From Devosia psychrophila (lineage in GTDB: Bacteria > Pseudomonadota > Alphaproteobacteria > Rhizobiales > Devosiaceae): 48,144 nt of DNA. This document shows positions 42,610-48,144 of this stretch, in pieces; the first letter of the stretch is position 1; each line of letters begins with the position of its first letter. Both the position numbers and the translations under genes were made by a program. The notes beneath the pieces are model-generated. The model was not told the origin of the DNA. It saw only the letters and a list, made by a program, of their open reading frames with translations, and searched no databases. The DNA is taken from assembly GCF_000971275.1 (NCBI RefSeq), contig NZ_LAPV01000123.1:1-48144 (forward strand), given 5' to 3'.

Positions 42610-43821
42610 TTGCGCCTCAATTTTGCCAGTGCCCTCCTCGTCCTCGCCGTTGCTGCAACCATCCTGCCGCCGGGATACCCAGCCTATGTCGGCAGCTATA
42701 TCGCGCTTGTCGCCGCGATCCTTGCCTTGCTGATTTATGGCTGGCGTGAGCGAGCAATGTTCCGGCACCCGACTGCGCTGGCGATGATGACCGCGATAGC
42801 GCTTGTCGCCCTGGCTGTGCCTTTCGTCTACCGCGGCGAGCCGGACATTCTGGCGCCCATTTTGATCCTGCCCATGCTCTCGGCCATTGCGCTTGGTCTG
42901 TTGGCGCGCCCGGCGAAGTGGGTGCCCAGCCCGACGGTGTTTGCCATGATTTGCCTCTTGGCAGTGTTCATCGCATTGGTCGGTGGCGCGCATGAGCGCT
43001 TCGTTCTTGGTGTCTATCGGCCGGGCATGGGGAACAATCCAATCCACTACGCATCGCTGGCGGCGATGGCCGGCTGCCTTGCCATGGTGGGGGTAGTTTC
43101 GGGCAAGTCCGCTTGGCGATATCTGTTCCTGCTCGGCCCCGTGCTTGGCCTCGGTTGCGCCGTAATCGCGGATTCGCGCGGGCCAATGCTGGGCGCCATG
43201 GTCATGTCGGTGACCGGCATCATCGTGCTGTCTATCTTCCTCTGGCGCGAAACGCTGTTCCGCATTGCCGCCCTGATCACTATCGCCGTGGCGATAGGCG
43301 CCGTCGCCTACCTGGTTGGCAGCGGCAACCAGCGTGCCGTCAGCATTTTCCACAGCGGGCTGAACATTTTCCAATTCACAGGTGGCAGCGACGACATCCG
43401 CGCTGCGCTCTATGCGTCGGCCGTCGAGATCTTGAAGAATTCGCCTATCGTCGGCATTGGCCTGGGGCAGATCATGGTCACGGCGCAAACACTGTTCCCC
43501 CAGCAAGGCGGGGTTTTCACGCTCGAAAACCTGCATGCGGACTGGGCGAATTTTGCTGCGATCGCCGGCGGAATAGGCCTTTTGGCGTGGCTGCTGTTGC
43601 TGGCCGCGCCACTGATGTTGCTGCTCGATTCTAGGGCGCGGCAGGACCATCCGGCGGTTCTGGGAGCATTGCTGTTAAGCACCGGCCAGTTAGCCCTTGG
43701 CATCAGCAATGCGACCTTTGGAATCCTGCCACAGACCATGCTCTACGCGGTGTCCCTCGGCTATTTCCTGGTCCGCGCCCGACGACTCGCTGTGGCCGAG
43801 AGTTCAGCTATGGTTATCTGA
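42610..43821 (+). CDS. O-antigen ligase / Wzy-like membrane protein
   Basis: A 403-residue polytopic protein with about 10-11 membrane helices and one large periplasmic loop, the layout of the O-antigen ligase/polymerase (Wzy_C) family. The conserved small motif DSRGPMLGAM (about residue 188) and the Arg-containing loop YRPGMGNNPIHYASLAA (about 138-154) fit. It would join polysaccharide to lipid A-core or polymerise repeat units. It stands alone without other polysaccharide genes. The start is TTG 42610 with GGAG eight bases upstream. Its last 18 bases overlap a decayed gene on the other strand. Confidence 0.85.
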   Translation: MRLNFASALLVLAVAATILPPGYPAYVGSYIALVAAILALLIYGWRERAMFRHPTALAMMTAIALVALAVPFVYRGEPDILAPILILPMLSAIALGLLARPAKWVPSPTVFAMICLLAVFIALVGGAHERFVLGVYRPGMGNNPIHYASLAAMAGCLAMVGVVSGKSAWRYLFLLGPVLGLGCAVIADSRGPMLGAMVMSVTGIIVLSIFLWRETLFRIAALITIAVAIGAVAYLVGSGNQRAVSIFHSGLNIFQFTGGSDDIRAALYASAVEILKNSPIVGIGLGQIMVTAQTLFPQQGGVFTLENLHADWANFAAIAGGIGLLAWLLLLAAPLMLLLDSRARQDHPAVLGALLLSTGQLALGISNATFGILPQTMLYAVSLGYFLVRARRLAVAESSAMVI

Positions 43822-44055
43822 CGTTGTTGTTACCACGGTAAGGTTGCGGCCCTGGCGGTCGGCTCCGTAAAGGCTGTTGCTGGTTTTTCGCAACATGTCG
43901 GCGAAGCTTTTTCGTCTCGGGGATAGGCCTTGTGCACGCTAAAGCTTGCAGCGATCTGGGTGGCACTTCACACACGGGTCCCAGGCTTCCAGCACGACGC
44001 GCTCCGCTGTGGTAAAGTCGCATGTCGGGATGCTGTCGAAGACTTTCGTTTTAGC
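43804..44055 (-). pseudogene. Remnant of a GGDEF (diguanylate cyclase) C-terminus
   Basis: Read on the minus strand, one frame gives TTAERVVLEAWDP, a second gives IAASFSVHKAYPRDEKA, and the first again FADMLRKTSNSLYGADRQGR then NLTVV and a stop at 43804-43806. Joined, these follow the end of a GGDEF domain (SFGVA ... LLxxADxALYxAKxxGRN). The frame changes and an upstream TAG show decay, and the GGDEF active site itself is not present. Confidence 0.55.
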
Positions 44056-44323
44056 CTAATTCGTCTTGGGAGCATTCATCGCCCCGTAAGACATCAATGA
44101 CGCTCCCCGCACCGACCCTACGCTCAACTGAGATACCCCGAAAAACTTTCAAATGGCGCCATGAGTCCGGTTAATCATTCCGAGAGGTGCCACTCACCCT
44201 GGCATGTGCCCTTCCTGCATTTCAGAATCAGCCAATCCCGTGCAGCAACTTCGAAAAGCGACACTTGCGGCCGATTGCATGTTAATCTATTGTTAGTTTG
44301 CAGACGCGAAACGACCGCAGAAG

Positions 44324-44363
44324 AAGGCCCTGATGGACTTGCACTCCCGCTCCGGGCCTTTTT
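44324..44363 (+). terminator. Terminator-like hairpin in the porin leader
   Basis: AAGGCCC, 23 bases (with an inner GGA/TCC pair), GGGCCTT then TTT. It ends 120 bases before the outer-membrane protein start. It may end a small RNA or act as a leader attenuator. The rest of the gap from 43822 to 44483 holds the GGDEF remnant and no other gene that I can support. Confidence 0.5.
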
Positions 44364-44483
44364 CTGACTGGTGTGCGCAGCATTTGCGCAACACTTCTAC
44401 CGACAGTTACACATGCGGCATTTTCGTAGTTGCAGCCGACGGACAGCGCGCCTATTTTGAGTCACCAACTTCAGGAGACTTCA

Positions 44484-45065
44484 ATGTCAGTACGTGCTCT
44501 TCTCGCAGGCGCCTCGATCGCCATTCTCGGTTCGGTTGCCGCTCAGGCCGCTGACCTCATCATCCCAACCACTCCAGAGCCGATTTATGAATCGGCTGGC
44601 TTTAGCTGGGAAGGTCTCTATGCAGGCGTTCGCGCCGGCGGCCAGTTCATCGGCACCGATGTTAGCCTCTATGCAGGTTCGCCAGCTAACTCCACTGCTG
44701 GCGTCCTGGGCGCTTCGGTTGGCGTGAACTTCCTGCCAGTCGAGCCTTTCCTGCTCGGTGCTGAAGTTACCGCTGACTACATCTGGAACAACGCTGCTCC
44801 GAGCACTGGCGAGTACTTCGTCAACGTGCGCGCCGGCGCTGTCGTGACCGACTCGGTTCTGGTCTACGCAATCGGCGGCCTCGGCACCAACAGCCGCACT
44901 GGCTTCAACCAGGGCGTCTATCAGCTCGGTGGCGGTGTTGAACTCGCAGTGACCGACTCTGTTTCGGTTCGCGGTGAAGTTGTTGGCCAGGGCGACTTTG
45001 ACGGCGCTTCGGACTCGTTCTTCGAAGCCGCCAAGGCAACCGTTGGCGTTGCTTACCACTTCTAA
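44484..45065 (+). CDS. Outer-membrane beta-barrel protein (Omp25/31-like)
   Basis: A 193-residue protein with a signal peptide cleaved after AQA (MSVRALLAGASIAILGSVAA then QAADL). The mature part begins with ESAGFSWEGLYAGVRAGGQF, the typical start of Omp25/31-type barrels of Hyphomicrobiales, continues as alternating beta strands (about eight) and ends in YHF, the C-terminal aromatic needed for barrel insertion. Codon use is strongly biased and uniform, suggesting high expression. AGGAGA precedes ATG 44484; an in-frame ATG at 44430 lacks one. A strong terminator follows. Confidence 0.92.
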   Translation: MSVRALLAGASIAILGSVAAQAADLIIPTTPEPIYESAGFSWEGLYAGVRAGGQFIGTDVSLYAGSPANSTAGVLGASVGVNFLPVEPFLLGAEVTADYIWNNAAPSTGEYFVNVRAGAVVTDSVLVYAIGGLGTNSRTGFNQGVYQLGGGVELAVTDSVSVRGEVVGQGDFDGASDSFFEAAKATVGVAYHF

Positions 45066-45086
45066 TAACCGCTTTACGAACCGATC

Positions 45087-45115
45087 AACGGCTGCCTTCG
45101 GGCAGCCGTTTTTTT
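45087..45115 (+). terminator. Rho-independent terminator of the porin gene
   Basis: AACGGCTGCC, tetraloop TTCG, GGCAGCCGTT then TTTTT: a perfect 10-bp stem with a stable TTCG loop and a T run, 21 bases after the stop codon. Confidence 0.95.
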
Positions 45116-45140
45116 GCGCCTGTTGGTTGACACTTCGATT

Positions 45141-45188
45141 GAGCGGTGAGCCAAAGCAGTTCTACCGGAAATTAATGGCTCACCGCTC
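45141..45188. repeat. Perfect 13-bp inverted repeat
   Basis: GAGCGGTGAGCCA and TGGCTCACCGCTC, separated by 22 A/T-rich bases, 26 bases after the porin terminator. There is no T run. It could be a protein-binding site, a recombination site or the scar of an insertion; no gene is nearby on either side. Confidence 0.7.
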
Positions 45189-45675
45189 TCCCCAGGGGCT
45201 TTTGATCGAAGCTGCAGCAATTTTCTTGGTCGGTTTTCTGACGCTTTGAGTTGAAATTCCTATTTGTATAAGATTGCAAGAAGTCCGGCCACCGCTTCCC
45301 ATTTCAAATGCCGCTATCACTGTTCACGACCCGCTAATGCTGTGTCGTGAGAGGAGATGATGCGTTCGCTTGCGCTGCGCGCACATTGGAAAAGGGAGCC
45401 TGGCGGTGGCCTTGACTCCGCAGAAGGGCCATGGGCGCCTGCGGCGCTGCCCCAGATCCGATGGATCTGGGGTGTGGTGAGGGTAGGTGGCCTTCTGTGG
45501 CGTCAACCTCTTGCTTGAATGTCTAAGGTCGAAAGGTCGTCATCAGACGTCTGCCTGTCTTTCTTTCTTCTTTTCTCCCATTCTTACAGTCCTTGATGGA
45601 CGCCGGTGGGCGTCCTCTTGGGCGGACAGTTACCCCGAGGCACTTAGCCGAGCGGAGTAACTGGCTGACGGCATC
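45189..45675. other. Non-coding stretch with a hairpin
   Basis: No gene is supported here. It contains a 10-bp hairpin with a three-base loop (CCCCAGATCC GAT GGATCTGGGG) at 45450-45472, without a T run, and a pyrimidine-rich tract near 45555-45585. Together with 45116-45188 this makes about 600 bases without a gene. Confidence 0.5.
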
Positions 45676-45699
45676 GGCCGGACCTCGCAGGGTCCGGCC
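45676..45699 (-). terminator. Hairpin after the CoiA-like gene
   Basis: GGCCGGACC, loop TCGCAG, GGTCCGGCC: a perfect 9-bp GC-rich stem starting 16 bases beyond the stop of the minus-strand CoiA-like gene. It lacks a T run, so it is a weak or factor-assisted terminator at best. Confidence 0.5.
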
Positions 45700-45715
45700 A
45701 ATGCCACTCTTGCGA

Positions 45716-47146
45716 CTAAGCGCGGCCGGCGGAGAGGCGCAGGCTCGGTGCATATTTTGGAGCCTTCACCAAGAGGCGGCAGCCGAGCCAAGGGAAGAGC
45801 ACGGCCAACATGGAGGCGTGCCAGCGCAGGAGCGGCCGCACGATGCCAGTGTGCGTCTGCAGCCTGTGAAGCCGCGCCGTATTTGCTGCGGACATGGCGG
45901 TTTCCATCATTGGCCAGACCTTGATGACCTCCGCCACCAGCGGCGCCCAATGCAGGCCGTGACGATGGGAAAGCAGAGCGTCGAGCCGGCTCTGCAATTG
46001 CTTTTGGACGGCAACACGCTGGTCAGGTGTGAGGGTGATGTAAATCTCCACCAGCGCCAGGAGCGCCAGAGCCGTGCTGACGCCGTCGGCGAGGGCGCTG
46101 TCGAGGCTGGACCCATGAATGGTCTGCGAAATCTGGCGCCAGTGCAAACCGACGGTAGTCAGACTAGTGCCTGCCGCAGCATTGCGCCGAATGGCCGACC
46201 GCTCGGCACCGAAGACCGCATGGGCGCCAGCCAAGATAGCCGCGCGATAGCCGGCCAAGCCATCGCTGCGGCGCAGATCGGGCGCCATGAGCAAAACTTC
46301 CGTGCCCACAAGCGCCGTCTTCCAGATGTTATAGACGGGGCGGTCAGGGACGACCTGGGGCACGATGGTCAGTTCTTTGAGCTGAAAGCGTTTGTCGCGG
46401 ATGGATACGGCGATCGAGGTTTCGTCGATTGCGAAAATCCGCCCGGCCATGTTGAGGTGCAGGTCGCAAAACGCCTGCTGGGTCAGGCGCGACAAATCCA
46501 CAGCGTCGGTCAGCACGACATGATGGACACCATTGGCCCCGTAGAACCTGTCCCGCCGCTGGATTTCGGGGATGGGCAGGGTGGCCAGCTGCAGATCAAA
46601 GGCGACTGCTTTGCCTCCACAGAGTGCCTGAACATCTGGGACGCAATGGGTATTGTCATCACCCACCAGGTACCGTTCTACCTTCACCTCGGTGAAACGA
46701 GGATCGTGGCTCAAGCAATCGGCCAAAGCCAGTTTGAGGGTTTCGTGGTGCAGCCCCTCCTGCAGCCCGTCATACGGGCGAGCGCCGACATCGCGCAAAT
46801 TGGGCGCGGTACGCCGCGGGCAATCAAGCGCGTCCGTACTGGAGAAGTGCTTGAAGAAGGCCGCCCGGCCGTCGCGCGTGGTCTCCGCATCAGCCGGGCG
46901 CTGGGCAAGAAAGACGGGCCCGCCGCACTGTGCACAGCGAAAGCGGTCGGTTCCAGCTGCGTGCCCGGCGTGCGTTCCACCGCGCAGTTCGGCGAGGCTG
47001 GCCACAGAGAGGGGGTCGAGCACGCTCTGGGCGGTGCGCTGCTGCTGGCCAGCGGGCAGGGTGGTGTCGAGCACGGTCGTGACGGTGCGCGCGCCGGTGG
47101 AGACGAAAGCGAGGACGGCGGCAGGCTTGTTGGTGAGGTCGGTCAT
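45716..47146 (-). CDS. CoiA / DUF6035-like nuclease-fold protein
   Basis: A 476-residue protein. Residues 71-74 (RCAQCGGPVFLAQ) with H100 (FFKHF) and C109 form a CoiA/DUF6035-type zinc-binding start. Next is a PD-(D/E)XK-like core: HETLKLALADCL (134-145), VKVERYL (E157), CVPDVQAL (D171) and AVAFDLQLATL (184-186), then RRDRFY (about 197-202). The catalytic E/D-x-K position reads D-L-Q, the Q-type seen in CoiA relatives. The C-terminal half is helical with a hydrophobic patch near 445-465. The start is ATG 47146 with AAAGGAAC upstream. It lies 42 bases after the AAA ATPase gene on the same strand. A DNA-processing or defence nuclease is the likeliest role. Confidence 0.7.
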   Translation of the reverse strand: MTDLTNKPAAVLAFVSTGARTVTTVLDTTLPAGQQQRTAQSVLDPLSVASLAELRGGTHAGHAAGTDRFRCAQCGGPVFLAQRPADAETTRDGRAAFFKHFSSTDALDCPRRTAPNLRDVGARPYDGLQEGLHHETLKLALADCLSHDPRFTEVKVERYLVGDDNTHCVPDVQALCGGKAVAFDLQLATLPIPEIQRRDRFYGANGVHHVVLTDAVDLSRLTQQAFCDLHLNMAGRIFAIDETSIAVSIRDKRFQLKELTIVPQVVPDRPVYNIWKTALVGTEVLLMAPDLRRSDGLAGYRAAILAGAHAVFGAERSAIRRNAAAGTSLTTVGLHWRQISQTIHGSSLDSALADGVSTALALLALVEIYITLTPDQRVAVQKQLQSRLDALLSHRHGLHWAPLVAEVIKVWPMMETAMSAANTARLHRLQTHTGIVRPLLRWHASMLAVLFPWLGCRLLVKAPKYAPSLRLSAGRA

Positions 47147-47188
47147 TTTGCGTGTTCCTTTGGAATATTTGATTTTTGGAAGAAATGG

Positions 47189-48144
47189 TCAGTTCAGCAG
47201 GTGACGGGCTGAGGCGGCAGCGGCCGCATCGAGCAATTTGTGCAGCGTGCGGAGGCTGGTGACGCGGCCCTTGCGCACCGCTTTGGCGATGGCGGCGACG
47301 AGTTCAGGCTCAAGCCCACGCCGCTCGATCTCGCGGGTCGCAATCTGGGTGATCTCAGCCACACTCGGTGGCGGGAGCCGGATCACCTGGCAGCGATCCA
47401 CAAACGGCTTGGATAGCCGCTCGACATCGTTGACCAGGATCACCCAGTTGATGAAGCTCATGTCGATGGTGAGCTGGGTAAAATGGTCTAGATGAGCAGC
47501 CGCGCTGCTCTTTTCGAACAGTCCGACTAAGGCTTCGCTAGCCTGCGGACTGGAATTGCGGCCATGGTCCTTGAGCTTATCCAGCTCATCGAAAACGACG
47601 ATCAGATTGGCGATGTCACCGCGGGCAATGGCTTCCATGATCTCGCTAGCCCGGGAGTGCGACCAGGAGGAATCCTGTCCCAAAATCGGAGTGAGATTGG
47701 TCATCGAAGCACAGTCGAGATAGAGCAACGGCAAGCCACTGTGCTCCGCGAGCTTATGCACAATCCGAGTCTTGCCAGCCCCGGGATCCGACTCGATGAT
47801 GATTGGTTTGAACTGCAGCCAGCGCGCACCCCGACTGATGCTCGTCATCGCGCTGGTGCGGATGGCCTGGATCGCCGCCGCGAAATTTGGTGCATCCGCG
47901 AACAGCGCGGCCGCCATCCGATCCACGGTGTCGGACGTGGCTGGGCCTTTGAGCGATTTGACGTCACTCAGACCATTGATCAACCGGTTAACAGTATAGC
48001 GATCGTGACGATTGTCGGCGCCGCGACGACTTTCATGTGCCCCGTGATCGACCGGTTCCATCACGCGGACAAAGGCAGTGGCGTCGCTGCCGGTCTCCAG
48101 AAGCCGCGGCCTGCCGGCTGCAAGGCGATCGAAAGTCTCCGGGA
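47189..48144 (-). CDS. AAA ATPase, N-terminus beyond the window
   Basis: AAA+ ATPase: Walker A SDPGAGKTRIVHKLAE, Walker B LIVVFDELDKLKDHG, a sensor-1-like Asn in WVILVNDVERLSKPF, and an arginine-finger-like PFVDRCQVIRLPPP. The arrangement is like Lon-type or similar AAA modules; no protease domain follows. A GTG at 48064 could start it, but the same frame stays open to the window edge and reads as plausible protein (FDRLAAGRPRLLETGSDATA), so the gene probably begins outside. Its product precedes the CoiA-like protein in one transcript and likely supplies ATP-driven DNA or protein remodelling for it. Confidence 0.85.
   Translation of the reverse strand, partial: PETFDRLAAGRPRLLETGSDATAFVRVMEPVDHGAHESRRGADNRHDRYTVNRLINGLSDVKSLKGPATSDTVDRMAAALFADAPNFAAAIQAIRTSAMTSISRGARWLQFKPIIIESDPGAGKTRIVHKLAEHSGLPLLYLDCASMTNLTPILGQDSSWSHSRASEIMEAIARGDIANLIVVFDELDKLKDHGRNSSPQASEALVGLFEKSSAAAHLDHFTQLTIDMSFINWVILVNDVERLSKPFVDRCQVIRLPPPSVAEITQIATREIERRGLEPELVAAIAKAVRKGRVTSLRTLHKLLDAAAAASARHLLN

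Noticed and set aside
45593..47212. Long plus-strand frame of 539 codons opposite the CoiA-like gene
   Set aside because: The minus strand has a good ribosome binding site, ordered zinc and nuclease motifs and an upstream partner gene; the plus frame has none of these.

Overview
The window looks like a chromosome segment from a GC-rich alphaproteobacterium of the Hyphomicrobiales, most like Devosia or a close relative. This is inferred from gene content (TIGR02301-type protein, YfbR-like HD hydrolase, alphaproteobacterial YgfZ and dihydroorotase forms, stand-alone BioY) and from dispersed hairpin repeats; no 16S gene is present to prove it.

Bases 1-34,082 are ordinary core chromosome, densely packed on both strands. 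They hold translation and tRNA modification genes (glyS, sua5, tlyA, ygfZ), isoprenoid, shikimate, pyrimidine and vitamin genes (ispH, aroC, pyrC, pdxH, bioY), nucleic-acid maintenance genes (rnhA, xseB, a YedK-like SRAP protein), a DnaJ-like co-chaperone, an SCO copper chaperone, a histone-deacetylase-like hydrolase, an M48 protease, a cell-wall hydrolase and several small regulators. Clear transcription units on the minus strand are arsR / 71-aa membrane protein / DUF1801 / SRPBCC (each overlapping or nearly so, with a palindrome over the arsR start), nudix / TIGR02301, and HDAC / xseB / SCO / tlyA / phnA-like. Three families of paired inverted repeats occupy eight intergenic gaps.

A tRNA-Pro(CGG) and a tRNA-Gln(TTG) lie at 34,006-34,332. 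Directly after the 3' end of tRNA-Gln begins an accessory region: two tandem paralogous tyrosine recombinase genes (each with one in-frame nonsense codon relative to the other's reading frame), an Arg-rich unknown protein, a small mobilisation accessory protein and a relaxase with a RepB-primase-like C-terminal part. No type IV secretion genes are visible, so this resembles an integrative mobilisable element inserted at tRNA-Gln. I see no second copy of the tRNA 3' end, so the right boundary is not defined.

Bases 42,610-45,115 carry an O-antigen-ligase-like membrane protein, a decayed GGDEF fragment and a strongly expressed-looking outer-membrane beta-barrel protein. After about 600 bases with hairpins but no gene, the window ends with two minus-strand genes: an AAA ATPase that is open at the window edge and, downstream of it, a CoiA/DUF6035-like protein with a zinc-binding-like region and a PD-(D/E)XK-like core. 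This ATPase plus nuclease-like pair is the best candidate here for an undescribed (perhaps defence) system.
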